Assembly (NCBI GenBank): GCA_014529385.2
Contig: CM043947.1
Coordinates: 125,431,891-125,495,890 of the forward strand
DNA: 64,000 nucleotides
From: Adiantum capillus-veneris
Lineage: Eukaryota; Streptophyta; Polypodiopsida; Polypodiales; Pteridaceae
Direction of reading: 5' to 3'
A program made the translations under genes and the position numbers. Positions 11,105 through 22,230 of the stretch are shown in pieces (within the stretch, counting starts at the first letter, position 1; every line of letters starts with the position of its first letter). The notes under the pieces were generated by a model, which searched no databases, was not told where the DNA came from, and worked only from the letters and a program-made list of their open reading frames with translations.

Positions 11105-11205
11105 AGAAGAAGAAGAAGAAGAAGAAGAAGAGAGTTTTAACGTTGTAGGAAACTATCCCAAGAGACCACAAAGATCTAGCCGATGAGGAGTTGAACTCAA
11201 GACCT

Positions 11206-11266
<61 letters not shown>

Positions 11267-13546
11267 AACCCACTCCTCACTTCCCTTTTATAAAAGTAGG
11301 AAAACAAAGTACAAAAGATAATGCTTACTTAATGCCTCTCTCATAAGAAATAGGAAGAAGAAGTAGTTTTCCATCATTGACTTGCCACATGGCACTAATT
11401 GACAAGCCTTATCTAACAGTCCACAATTGCTCAGATTGGCATTGTGCTATCCATTATCGACCAAGAACTACTTCCTCAAGCATCTCTCTAGGAGCCATCA
11501 CTTGAAGAGTTCAATGCTTTACTAAAGCCTCAAGTGGGCCAAAAAAAAGGGGAGAGAAGGAATTCAATGCTTCACATGCAAGGTAGGTCCAAATAAGTAG
11601 CAAAAATGATTTAAAAAAAGTAAAAAATGTATGCCTATCTCCCTTCTTTGTTGAGGGTTGCATGCATCCACACTAGGAATTGTATAAATCAGCCAATGAT
11701 GCAAGCACATTTGAGACCGGACACCTTGTTACGAAAGTCCTCAGTAGTAGAGGTGTTGCCTCTATAGTGATTGATGACAATATCCATCAACGTTTTGAAT
11801 AGTGCCTCATCTTGAACCTGTAAAATTTAGATATATATATATATATATATATATATGAGCAAAAAAGGATGAGCAAAACATGCACTTAAATCTTAAACAA
11901 ATGTTGTTGAGTGCGTCAAAGCATACTTTAATCCTCTGTACAAAGCTATACGCTTGAGAGAAATCCAACTCTTTCGCAACACTTTTGATTATTGAATTGT
12001 ACCCTTTAGGGAGGAAAGCATTAAATCCCAAGAGCAGATCAGGATGACCAAAGAATATGGCTACCATTTTTGCCACGGTTTCCGAAATAGTAATGCTGTG
12101 AAATAGCACAAATATAATTAGCACACAGAAAAATAGACACATGCACACACACACACACACATAGATACATATGAGCACATACATACATACAAAAAACAGA
12201 CATATGCATGCATCCATATACACATACATACATGTACCCACATATATACATATACATACATACATACATACACATATACAAGCATACATGCATGCCTAGA
12301 CACACCTACACACACATGCAGACGCATAACATACATCAATTTTCTCCCGGAAACGATGACAGAGGACTTTCTTAGTTTCCCTGCATTAAGCATTCACACA
12401 ACACACATTACCTTCCTGCTTTATAAGCTCGCAAGGCTCCATCGAACTCATGATAAAGTCCCTTGTCGCCCCTAGAAGCCTGTGCAACACTTTGTACAAA
12501 AGAAATTGCTGCATTTGTAGTGCCCAAGGAGATTGGCCTTGTTGTTTGAGGCCTATATGGAGATAAAAAAGTAGTAAGAAAAAGGATTCTTCTCGTATGT
12601 GCTTTTTTGTACCACACCTTGTGTCTGTGTGTGCACGCATGCGTTTGTGTATGTATGTAGTATATGCATATATGTGTGTGTATGTACACATGTGTATATG
12701 TATGTATGCTTGTATACGTATAGATGTCCACGGTGATCACAAGTAATTATGCTTTATTCTAGCATGCGCAAACAGAGCCAGTCTCGGTGATGACCGTTTA
12801 TGGAAGAACCATCAATCATTAATGATCAACTCTCATATGTATTCTTGTATATGTATAGATGTCCATGGTGATCACAAGTAATTATGATTTATTCTAGCAT
12901 GTGCATACAGAGCTAGTCTCGGTGATGACCGTTTATGGAAGAACCATTAATCATTAATGATCAACTCTCGTTGCTTCCATTTTCTAGAAGTATCAGTGCT
13001 TTGGGCCGGCGATACGGTCTGTCCTCAAATGTGCGAGCCATCCTCGCCTCCTCGGCTTCCATTGCATGGAGATCTCTATGTCCCCATAGTCATATATCTC
13101 GCACTACCGGATCTGTGTATGCACCACATGAAAGGGCATTGTGTGCGTGCACGCGCATGCAAGGGGACCCCCTTACCCCGACGTGATAAGGGTCAAGTAG
13201 TGCCTCCTTTCAAAGCCATTCACGGTGATTACCATTAACCATTAATCAATAATCAGTAGTGATTAAACCATTAATCATTAGCCATTAAACCATTAAACCA
13301 TTAACCATTAATCATTACCCATTAAACTTTTAACCATTAACTATTAACTCTGATTGCTTCCATCTTCTAGGAGCACAAGTGCTTTGCTCTGCGCAATATG
13401 GTCATGTGCTAAGGGCTCTATGATTCAAATGTCATTGCGCACGCATGAATCCTGCAGAAGCCTTATTTGAAGAAATAGTTGGACAAATCTGACCTGCCCA
13501 GTCGGCTCTGCACCTGCACACCCTTCTTGTCTTGGGCGCGCTTCAT
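9305..13546 (-). CDS. SIN3-like transcriptional corepressor (PAH1, PAH2, HDAC-interacting domain)
   Basis: Eight minus-strand exons with consistent phases: 13546-13494 (candidate start, MKRAQDKKG), 12552-12412, 12095-11927, 11817-11725, 10871-10677, 10575-10421, 10321-10209 and 9522 to a stop at 9305. Exons 2-3 give PAH1 (TNAAISFVQSVAQ to GFNAFLPKGY). Exons 3-5 give PAH2 (DFSQAYSFVQRIK to WKNHSALVEEFVCFFP). Exons 5-8 give the histone-deacetylase-interacting domain (KLDLSQCNKCSPSYRRLPPN, RAVLNDKWV, KCDDDRYELDML, IERIYGEHGLEA, WADAVAKNYEKS). SIN3 proteins are nuclear scaffolds that bind repressors through PAH helices and recruit RPD3-type deacetylases. Plant SNL proteins exceed 1,100 residues; this frame ends at about 373, just after the deacetylase-binding region. 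It is either a short form or has lost its C-terminus (see 7742-7830). The MKR start resembles plant SNL starts and its exon joins in phase, but it is the least certain exon. Confidence 0.85.
11064..11131. repeat. Microsatellite (AG)n(AAG)n in the window near the SIN3-like gene
   Basis: GT run, then an AG run (about 11065-11100), then an AAG run (11101-11131), within the intron between SIN3 exons 4 and 5. The 3' flank is the inverted counterpart of the flank at 5575-5594. Confidence 0.9.
11209..11263. repeat. Microsatellite (GA)n
   Basis: Uninterrupted GA dinucleotide run inside the large intron between SIN3-like exons 4 and 5. Confidence 0.95.
11829..11856. repeat. Microsatellite (AT)n
   Basis: AT run a few bases upstream (in gene direction) of the acceptor of SIN3-like exon 4. 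Confidence 0.9.
12138..12300. repeat. (AC)n and ATAC/CATA tetranucleotide repeats in a SIN3 intron
   Basis: CA run at 12140-12160 followed by degenerate ACAT/ATAC tandem repeats to about 12300. Long open frames here on the minus strand are products of the repeat and are not genes. Confidence 0.85.
12709..12970. repeat. Tandem duplication, period 135 bp, in SIN3 intron 1
   Basis: 12709-12843 and 12844-about 12970 share phrases such as TAGATGTCCA, GGTGATCACAAGTAATTATG and GTCTCGGTGATGACCG with only scattered differences. The copies are adjacent and direct. It is probably a recent replication or recombination duplication inside the first intron. Confidence 0.9.
13229..13346. repeat. ATTAACC/ATTAATC minisatellite
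   Basis: Irregular tandem copies of (A)CCATTAA(C/T)CATTAAT in the first intron of the SIN3-like gene. Confidence 0.85.
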
Positions 13547-13596
13547 CCTGTGATATATCTCTTTGATTTCTCCTGCATTTGAAAGGTCATCTCTCA

Positions 13597-13666
<70 letters not shown>
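13597..13666. repeat. Compound microsatellite (CT)n(CA)n upstream of the SIN3-like start
   Basis: A CT run followed by a CA run, about 50-120 bases before the candidate SIN3-like start codon on the minus strand. If the start is right this lies in the 5' leader or promoter. GA/TC-rich leaders are common in plant genes. Confidence 0.9.
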
Positions 13667-13668
<2 letters not shown>

Positions 13669-14272
13669 ATTTGATCATAACCTGACCCAACGGCAGAAAG
13701 CTTCTGTATTGATGAAGGTCGTTACAATTGGGGCTTGCAAGAAGTCTCTGTCTCACTTGTGTATATCACGTCCCATTGAAGCAGAATAGAAAGGTGGCAG
13801 AAGCCACGACGAACGGAAATGGTTCGCCCACACCGCATTCAAAATAGGCGGGCGATGGACGCTGCATCTGGCCAACGGACACGAGGCCTAAAAAGTCCTC
13901 TTTTTGGCCTGCCCAAGGGGCTAAGGCCATAGCGATGTGTTCCCTTTTTCTTAGTGAAAAATGTCACGCGTATTTTAAAAATAAAAGTAAACAATAAAAA
14001 TAGTCCGTGTGTTTTTGAGTGGTTCTTGAGAGGATGGGTTCATTGGGTTGGGTGTCTTGTGAGTGGTTCTCGAGATGAAGGGTTAGGTGTCTGATCAAGA
14101 CTAGTTGTTGCAAGTTGGAAGGCTTAAATGGGGTTGGTGAGAAGCCATATAATGAGTAGAGCGCTTTCATTCTTCTCTCTTTTGGAGTGGAGACTCTTTG
14201 AGCTCTGTGGAGGATGCTCTCATTGCCTATAGTACTAATGAAACCCTAGCAAGCCTTTGTGTTGGGGAGTGG

Positions 14273-14464
14273 TGAAGGAGTACGAGCGGAAGTGCGACGC
14301 GAGAGAGAGTGCGAGAAGAAGAGCACGACGATATGGTGAACTCACTCTACTGTAATGTGTAGAGCATAGTGAGTTCTTAGTAGGTTTTTACAAAAGAATA
14401 TGTGTACATACCTGGTGGCCCGCCCACTTACCTGGGCGACCACATTGGGCTTTATACCCCAACA
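14273..14464 (-). repeat. Copia 3' LTR
   Basis: 192 bp, TG...CA termini when read on the minus strand (TGTTGGGG...CTTCA). It matches 19633-19824 with about five substitutions. AGTGG precedes it at 14268-14272. Confidence 0.97.
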
Positions 14465-14475
14465 ACCTCCCACTT
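14465..14475 (-). other. Copia polypurine tract
   Basis: Minus strand AAGTGGGAGGT directly before the 3' LTR start. Confidence 0.8.
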
Positions 14476-14553
14476 AAAGTCCAATGTGGTGCTTTAAGTG
14501 TGAGAGAAGCTACTATACAAGCTAATATACAAGAGATGTAGAGAAGTGATGTA

Positions 14554-17500
14554 CTACCCTACACCTAACTGCTTGCGAAAATGCGCAAAGCTCTCTGAGG
14601 GAAGTCCTTTTGTAAGTAGATCAGCAGGATTCTCTGTGGTGTGAACTTTGACAAGCTGAAGTTGCTTATCCTCGAGCATTTCCCTGATGAAATGATACTT
14701 CACATCCACATGCTTTGTCTTTGAGTGATAAACTGGATTGCGAGCCAATTGTATAGCACTTTGACTATCACAATATAACACAGGCATCTCTTCTTTGATT
14801 CCCAAATCTGTTACTAGTCGATTAAGCCAAATTGATTCTTTGCATGCCTCTGATGCTGCAACATATTCAGCCTCTGTAGTAGACTGAGTAACACAATCTT
14901 GTAATCTAGAACGCCATGATACTACTCCACCAGCTAATGTAAAGACATACCCTGACGTAGACCTTCGGTTGTCTAAGTCACCTGCATAATCTGAGTCTGT
15001 AAAACCCTTTACACTTAGCTCCTGACTCCCATAGCATATACGCATACTCTTTGTAGCTTTCAGGTATCTCAATATTCCTTTCATTGCCTCCCAATGTTTC
15101 TTGCCTGGGTTTGACATGTATCGACTTACTACTCCCACTGCAAATGCAATGTCTGGGTGAGTAGCAATCATTGCATACATCAAACTACTCACTGCAGACG
15201 CATATGGAATCTTATCCATTTCAGCCTGTTCTTCCTCAGACACAGGACAATCTTGTTTGCTAAGTTTCACATATGGTGGCAATGGAACACTCAGTGCCTT
15301 TCCCTTCTCCATATTGAAACGTTGCAAAACCTTGTCAATATACTCTGTTTGAGATAACCAAATCAACTTCTTTGATCTGTCTCTCTCAATGCGCATACCA
15401 AGTATATGACTTGCCTCACCCATGTCTTTCATGTCAAACGATTTTGCCATCTTTGACTTCAAAGCTGAAATTTCTTCCAAGTGCTTGCCAGCAATCAACA
15501 TGTCATCCACATACAAAATAAGGATCAGCCAACTACCATCCTTAGCCTTCTTTGTATATAGACAGTGATCGAACTCACTACGTTTGTAGCCTTGAGAAAG
15601 CATAAACTTGTGGAATTTATGGTACCATGCCCTCGGTGATTGTTTTAAGCCATAAAGACTCTTTAACAACTGGCATACCCAATCTTCCTTGCCTTTCTCA
15701 ACAAACCCTTCTGGCTGCTGCATGTAAATTTCCACATCTAAATCACCATGCAAGAACGCTGTCTTGACATCCATTTGGTGCAACACCAAATCTAATATGG
15801 CAACCAATGCAAGAAAGCATCTCAATGTAGTCATCTTGACCACCAGAGAGAAGACTTCATCAAAGTCAATGCCTTGTTCTTGCTTAAAGCCCTTGGCAAC
15901 AAGCCTTGCTTTGTACTTTGGCTGACTATCATGAGCGGTGATCTTATACCTGTAAACCCATTTACAAGGTAGAGCCTTTTTGCCCTGTGGTAATTTAACT
16001 AGCTTCCATGTCTGGTTTTTATGCAGAGCTGTCATCTCTGACTGCATGGCCAATTGCCAATTCCCGGAGTCCTTCATTTGCACTGCTTCCTTGTAACATG
16101 AAGGCTGATTGCAATCAGTCAACATGACATAGTTCATAGATGGAACAAACCTATCAGGAGGTCGCGTGACATGTCCAGATCTACGCACAATAGGTGGCTC
16201 AGGCTCAGCCACAACCTCTGGTTCCACTCTATCCTGTCCTTGCTCCTCTTGAGCCCTGACATTTTGTCTTGCACGTGCAGGTCCATCTTCTTGAAAGACA
16301 ACTCTTCTAATCTCCTCAACCCTCTCTGGTTTAGAATGATATTTGGATTCATTAAAGTGAACATCATTGCTGCGGACAACCTTTCTGGATTCGGGATCCC
16401 AAAGTCTGTACCCCATCTCACCAGAATTACCATAGCCTAGAAAGATGCACTTTCTACTCTTTGGCTCAAGTTTGTTCCTAAATTCCTTTGGAACGTGAGT
16501 ATATGCCTCACAACCAAAGACTCTGAGATGCTTGTATGAGGGCATTTTGCCTGACCATACCATCTCTGGCACTGAATCCTTCTGCAAAACCTTGCTAGGA
16601 GAGCTATTTACAAGATGAACAGCTGTTGATACAGCTTCAGCCCAAAACCCATTTGGCAGCTGTGCATTAGACAACATACTTCTGACCTTCTCTTGTATGG
16701 TCCTATTCATCCTCTCAGCAACACCATTTTGAGGAGGATTGTAAGGAGCAGTAAGTTCACGTTTTATACCTTTTGACTCACAAAAGTCCTGAAAGGCCTT
16801 TGAAACATACTCTCCACCATTGTCAGTGCGTAAGCATTTAAGCTTCTTGCCACTCTGATTCTCCACAAGTGTCACAAACGTTTTGAAAACACTAAACGCT
16901 TCATCCTTGTGCTTGAGAAAGTAAACCCATACTTTCCTCGAGTAATCATCTATAAATGTCATAAAGTAAGAAGCTCCCCCTAGAGATAGGTTAGGCATAG
17001 GTCCACACAAATCACTATGAACAAGTGCCAACTGTGTATCTCTTCTACTGCTTCTATGCTTATGTGGCTGCTGTGTTTGCTTACCATACAGACAATGTTC
17101 ACAGAATTCAAAATCATTAAATGAAAAGCCAGGCAAATAACCAGAACAAGACAAGATTTCCATTCCCTTCTTGGACATATGTCCTAACCGGCTATGCCAC
17201 AAAGAAACGTTCGGCTGCTCGGTTACATTGATTACATTTTTAGAGACATTTGATACATAAATCATGTAAAGTCCTCCAGACTTTACTCCATGTGCTACTG
17301 TCATAGAACCCTTGGATATCTTCCACATGTTCTGTCCAAAAGTGGTGACGTAGCCAGCATCATCAAGTAAACCTGTGATGATCAAGCTCTTTGTAATTGC
17401 GGGAACATGTCTCACATTCTTCAGCGTGAAAGAAGAGCCATTCTGAAACTTCAATTGAACATCTCCAACACCTAAGATCTCACATGTCTGCCCATTGCCT

Positions 17501-17943
17501 AGCCGAACATGATCTTTAGTGGTCACATAAGAGGTAAACCACTCCTTGTTTGGAGACACATGAAGTGATGCCCCTGAGTCTATAATCTAGTCACTCAGTG
17601 CATTTCCATCAGATGCTGTAAGAAGAGCTGAGTCCATTGTATTCTTCAAGAAGTAGATGTCTCCTGACACTAGACTGTCATCCTCTGCAACAGTGTTTGT
17701 CACATTTATTTCTTGAATCTTCACTGAGGACTTGTTCTTCTCACCGTGGTCTTCAGCTTTCTCTTTGCCTTTTTCTGCTTTCCATTCTCTGCAGTCTCTT
17801 TTCATGTGACCCTTCTTGCCACAATGGTAGCATTCTATGTCACTCTTGCCTTTAGCACTGCGGGACTTGCTACGAGACTGATTCCTCTTTCCACCTTTGT
17901 ACTTTTCTTTGGTCCTTCCCCTGACATTTAAGGCTGTTCCTTT
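14554..17943 (-). pseudogene. Copia pol: zinc knuckle, protease, integrase, RT, RNase H
   Basis: Minus-strand frame from about 17943 to 14554. It begins with the gag nucleocapsid knuckle CYHCGKKGHMKRDC (near 17820), then the aspartic protease motif IIDSGASLHV (17588-17560). Integrase follows, with its HHCC zinc site (LWHSRLGHMSK...CEHCLYGK), the DDE core (VHSDLCGPM, TDNGGEYVSKAFQDF, PPQNGVAERMNRTI) and a GYR-type C-terminal end (YGNSGEMGYRLW). RT has YVDDMLIAG (near 15500) and RNase H has TDSDYAG and CDSQSAI. The 1001-codon part from 17559 is uninterrupted. A TAG (17585-17587) replaces the Trp that usually precedes IIDSGA, separating it from the upstream segment. Such a polyprotein is cleaved by its protease to supply integration and reverse transcription. 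It would be disabled by the TAG unless read through. Confidence 0.96.
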
Positions 17944-17946
17944 GCC

Positions 17947-18534
17947 TTAGTCCATTGTCTTTCTATTGGTTTCTTCAGTAAGCAGACTTCCTTCTACACC
18001 TGCTATGTTCAAACCATCTGGAGGTGCAGAATTACTCAAAGCTGTGCGAAAAGTGTCCCAACTTTCCGGCAATGTGATCAACAGGAACATAGCTCTAACA
18101 GGTTCATCAAACTTGACACCTTGAGCTGACAACTGACTATAGATTGTGTTGAATTCATTCAGATGATTGGACATAGGTTTCCCTTCTTTCATCTTCAAGT
18201 CAACAAGCTTCTTAAGCCAGTATACCTGTGAAGCCGCACTCTGCTTCTCATAAAGATCACTCAGCTTTAACCATGCTTGATAAGCCGACATCTCGTCTGC
18301 TACATTGAAGTAAACGCTTTCTGCCAAAGTCAGCATAATGGTAGAAAGTGCCAATTCATCCATTTCGCTCCATTCATCTTCGTCCATATCTTCTGGTTTT
18401 ATCCCCTTGAGCTTTATAGGTTTTATCTGCTTCTTTTGTACCAACACGTGCCAAATCTGCTTCTTCCACAATGGGAAATCAGTTCCATCCAGCTTCTTGA
18501 TATTGTAAAGAGCAGTGTCCTGTGATCCAGCCAT
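17947..18534 (-). CDS. Copia gag (capsid)
   Basis: 195-codon frame starting MAGSQDTALYNIKKL, with the copia capsid pattern (UBN2-type): the LDGTDFPLWKKQI start, a WLKLSDLYEKQSA region, and MSNHLNEFNTIYSQL then LLITLPESWDTF. It ends in TAA at about 17949; the same frame resumes beyond with the basic linker and zinc knuckle. The break therefore separates capsid from nucleocapsid in a frame that is normally continuous with pol. Gag would assemble the cytoplasmic virus-like particle. Confidence 0.95.
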   Translation of the reverse strand: MAGSQDTALYNIKKLDGTDFPLWKKQIWHVLVQKKQIKPIKLKGIKPEDMDEDEWSEMDELALSTIMLTLAESVYFNVADEMSAYQAWLKLSDLYEKQSAASQVYWLKKLVDLKMKEGKPMSNHLNEFNTIYSQLSAQGVKFDEPVRAMFLLITLPESWDTFRTALSNSAPPDGLNIAGVEGSLLTEETNRKTMD

Positions 18535-19618
18535 AGCTACGCTTCACAGTAGTTTACTTTCTTGGGAAAAATTCGGTAGAGTTTTCCCTGTAAACTGACC
18601 TCTGAACCAATATCAACCTGTCAAATGAACCAAGAAAGCTTTAGCTTCTGCAGAAATTTTGGCAGAGTCTCCTTTGTAAAATGGCTCTGGTGTACTAAAA
18701 ACAGACCAAAAAACTGCTCAAAAAACCACTGTCTCTCTAACACTGTAAGCTGTGGGTAAACCTGTCCTGCACCTGTACTGTCTCTGACTGTCCTGTCACT
18801 GTCCTGTAAGCATAGACTGTGACAATGCCTCAACGACAGTAAAGCAAAGATGCAATCCCAACTGTTTAACTCACAGTCAATACATCCTAGCTGCCTATCT
18901 AAGGGTGCTCGAGGGATCGCTCCAAGACCTGTATCACCGAAAGGATCTCAACATTCGAGAATCCCCCAGCTCAATAAAACCTCACTCGACCCTCAACAAA
19001 GGCTGCAGTAAATCTGACAATACATAGACTTCCTACAAAGTCATACATCCACAAATTTCCCACTGTATGCTGTAACCGCTGCGGCGGTTGTTTGCTGCGT
19101 GACTCACAGCCAGCAAACCCTCAACAGACATACATCATCTCTGACAATACATCCCATGTGGAAGTACCTGCAATGTGAGGATGAAATCTGGAATATCAAG
19201 CAGCAAACACAAGCTACCTGATGAACTAGTGGATGTCGCCTATAGTCTGTGTGTAGATGCGCCCGTGTCGTATGTGACACGCCTCCAAGAACTGTGAGCC
19301 GTCCTTCGATGTGTAGACATCCACAAATCAACACTCTGGGAGTGTCGATATCCTCAGCACCTGCAGTCGCAGGCTGAAAACCCCAAATTTGCAGAGTCGG
19401 ATCTGCACCCGTCGAGACCACGTAGTCAAAAATGGCATGCGCAGACCTTTGTCGAAGCCGAACGGTGGCCGAGATGACCTCAGAATGAAATTCTGACGAC
19501 ACCAAGCCCCTCGGGCCCTCCCACGAGATTTGGGGCCGTGTCTTCGCCTGTCGAATTTCACTCCAATCTGAGTTGGTGACTCTAGCCTCCTGCAGTGCTA
19601 CCCCGAGCCTCGATCTGA
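18535..19618 (-). other. Copia 5' leader
   Basis: About 1.1 kb between the primer-binding site and the gag start. No coding pattern is seen; minus-strand open frames near 19104-19561 have no known domain. A long leader is unusual but not exceptional for copia elements. Confidence 0.6.
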
Positions 19619-19630
19619 GCTCTGATACCA
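19619..19630 (-). other. Copia primer-binding site (initiator Met-tRNA)
   Basis: Minus strand TGGTATCAGAGC lies two bases after the 5' LTR. This is the standard complement of the 3' end of plant initiator methionine tRNA used by copia elements. Confidence 0.92.
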
Positions 19631-19632
19631 GT

Positions 19633-19824
19633 TGAAGGAGTACGAGCAGAAGTGCGACGCGAGAGAGAGTGTGAGAAGAAGAGCACGACGATATGGTGAA
19701 CTCAATCTACTGTAATGTGTAGAGCATAGTGAGTTTTTATTAGGTTTTTACAAAAGAATATGTGTACATACCTGGTGGCCCGCCCACTTACCTGGGCGAC
19801 CACATTGGGCTTTATACCCCAACA
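19633..19824 (-). repeat. Copia 5' LTR
   Basis: 192 bp partner of 14273-14464, followed on the plus strand by the AGTGG duplication (19825-19829). Confidence 0.97.
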
Positions 19825-19832
19825 AGTGGGAG

Positions 19833-21385
19833 TGGGTAGCCTAAAGGTTGCGTGGTTCAAGCCGCCGGTCTATGGTGTTTCTTAGACCTGTTTCGGTGCT
19901 GTGCATGGCCTACCTCTATACAGTCTTGTGTTGCTCTGCTTTGTCGTCTTGCTCGCTGATCTGTGGCGGTTCTGGGCCGCGCTTGTGCTCTGCTATCCTG
20001 CTTCCACCATGTTTTTGTTGAAGAATGGATAGCGTGTAGGTTGCGTGGTTCCACTCGTCGGTCTATGGCGTTGCTGGACTTGTTTTGGCGTTGTGCGTGG
20101 CCTGCCTCTGTGCGATCTTGTAGTGCTCTGTTTTGTTATCCTGCTCGCAGATCTGTGGCGGATCTGGGCCGCGCTTGTGCTCTGCTGTTCTTCTCTGCGG
20201 GTACCATGCTGGGGTTTGTGTGGTGCTGTCTCCTGGTCGTGGTTCGCTGGTCCATGGTGGATTTGGGTCGTGCCTTGGTGCTGTGCTGCTCTGTACCTCG
20301 GGGTTGTGCTGCTCTGTTTGGTCATCCCCTTTGCTGATCTGTAGTGGATCTTGGAGGCTCATCTGGTTTGTTGCTCCCGTCCTCGGTGTTGTCCCGCTGC
20401 GTTGATCTTAGGCGTTCCTTGGTGCCGTGCTACTCTGTACATCGGGGTTGTGTTGCTTTGTTTAGTCGTCCCCTTTGCCGATCTGTAGCGGATCTTGGAT
20501 GCTTATCTGTTGTGTTGCTCCTGTCCTGGGTGTTGTCTTGCTGCATTGTCGTCCTCTCCGTCGATCTGTGGTGGATCGGGCCGTCTTCATTGTTGTGCAG
20601 CTCTCCTGTGGTGATGTATTGCTCTGCTCTGTCGTCCCACATGCCGGTGGCGGATTTTGGCCTGCTCTGCGGACTTGTTCTTGCTTTGTGTCGAATCTCT
20701 TTGCAAGCAGTCGACGTCTCTACCTGTCAACCTATTTGGTATGCATTGAAGAGTCGTCTTTGGTATGCTCGCAGATCTGTGGTGGATCTGGGCCGCGCTT
20801 GTGCTCTGCTGTTCTTCTCTGCGGGTACCATGCTAGGGTTTGTGTGGTGCTGTCTCTTGGTCGTGGTTCGCTGATCCATGGTGGATTTGGGTCGTGCCTT
20901 GGTGCTGTGCTGCTCTGTACCTCGGGGTTGTGCTGCTCTGTTTGGTCATCCCCTTTGCTGATTTGTAGCGGATCTTGGAGGCTCATCTGGTTTGTTGCTC
21001 CCGTCCTCGGTGTTGTCCCGCTGCGTTGATCTTAGGCGTTCCTTGGTGCCGTGCTACTCTGTACATCGGGGTTGTGTTGCTTTGTTTAGTCGTCCCCTTC
21101 GCCGATCTGTAGCGGATCTTGGATGCTTATCTGTTGTGTTGCTCCTGTCCTCGGTGTTGTCTTGCTGCATTGTCGTCCTCTCCGTCGATCTGTGGTGGAT
21201 CGGGCCGTCTTCATTGTTGTGCAGCTCTCCTGTGGTGATGTACTGCTCTGCTCTGTCGTCCCACCTGCCGGTGCCGGATTTTGGCCTGCTCTACGGACTT
21301 GGTCTTGCTTTGTGTCGAATCTCTTCGCAAGCAGTCGACGTCTCTACCTGTCAACCTATTTGGTATGCATTGAAGAGTCGTCTTT
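19833..21385. repeat. GC-rich tandem array with 624 bp higher-order duplication
   Basis: Copies of a phrase GATCTGTGGCGGATCTGGG and variants recur at about 19960, 20150, 20337, 20480, 20563, 20774, 20960, 21105 and 21190. The first two units (19833 and 20029) are about 196 bp apart. A larger direct repeat spans 20143-20766 and 20767-about 21382, nearly identical. Overlapping open frames occur on both strands but follow the repeat and match no protein, so I read it as non-coding satellite-like sequence. The copia element sits at its left edge. Confidence 0.88.
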
Positions 21386-22228
21386 TCTTGGATCTTTTTT
21401 TTGGTGATGTCCTTCTAATCCTTGATGTCTTTTGCAGGATACGCAGCCATGGATGGAATCGGGATGCAATTTTACTATCTAGCGTTGTAGGCGGAGTTCT
21501 TCTTTAGTTATTTTCTCAGGATAAATACTATGAAGATACTAGGCTCAAATGTTATGGTGTGGATGGGGTTGATTAATATGTAATGATTCTGGAGTTTAAT
21601 TATGTCTCCAAGCTTATTTGTTTTGTTAATAAGTTTTGTGCTTTAATCTATCATAAGAAGTTTATTTTGCTTATTGAGTTAAGGTGGGCTAAATTTAAGG
21701 CGGTTAGTTCCACATTCTATGATGCAACTTCGGTCCATGATATAATCGTATTGAAGGATTATTTGGAATGGCTGAGCATGTGGTTTAAGTGTGAACAAGC
21801 CATATTGGAAATTTATGCCTCCGTGGCTTATTTCTTAAATGTAAGAAAGAAAAAGGAAAATGATTTTACTTTGAGTTCTTACTATATGGAATGCTCTCAA
21901 TGATTCATTATTTCTTTTGTAAATATAAGAATGGGAAAGAATACGTTTTGATGTGTGGATCTAGATAGAATCTACCCAAATCTTCATAAAGGTATCAAGT
22001 GATAAGTTTCTCTTTCTTATTTACTCCGAATTTACCTTTTGGTTTTAGCTCTCATTGCATTTGCAGCCCTGCACCTCTCTCCTTCTCCTCTCTCCTCTCT
22101 CTAATTATAGTTGAGTTTTCTCTTACTCTCTCTGTTTGTAGCTCTTTATTATTCTCACAAAATTTGAGGTAGTGTAAACGAAAAAAGAATCCTTCTCTCG
22201 TTCTCTCTCTCTTTCTAGTATAGAGGTC
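21386..22228. other. AT-rich spacer with one unidentified 106-codon frame
   Basis: A plus-strand frame at 21583-21903 has mixed hydrophobic and basic composition and matches nothing I recognise. The rest is AT-rich and has CT-rich patches near 22070-22220. It may be the 5' flank of the Helitron. Confidence 0.35.
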
Positions 22229-22230
22229 GT

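Larger units (their letters stand above)
14273..19824 (-). mobile_element. Ty1/copia LTR retrotransposon (5.55 kb), near intact
   Basis: Two 192 bp LTRs (14273-14464 and 19633-19824) differ at about five positions by eye. A five-base duplication AGTGG flanks the element (14268-14272 and 19825-19829). On the minus strand the order is LTR, primer-binding site, long leader, gag, protease, integrase, RT, RNase H, purine tract, LTR, the copia order. Two nonsense codons break the single long frame. The low LTR divergence indicates a fairly recent insertion, probably still mobilisable only in trans. Confidence 0.97.

Noticed and set aside
12039-12740. Minus-strand open frames with Tyr/His-Thr-rich peptides
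   Set aside because: Largely translation of ATAC/CA repeats; only the portion coinciding with SIN3 exon 2 is real.
14554-17559. Copia pol as an intact functional gene
   Set aside because: The 1001-codon frame is open, but TAG at 17586 and TAA near 17949 separate it from gag in what should be one frame.
19836-19862. A-box-like TAGCCTAAAGG and B-box-like GGTTCAAGCC, suggesting a tRNA-derived SINE
   Set aside because: Spacing between the boxes is only a few bases, far less than in tRNA genes, and the sequence belongs to the tandem array.
19963-21507. Several 90-184 codon open frames on both strands in the array
   Set aside because: They are overlapping frames imposed by repeated GC-rich units and match no protein.
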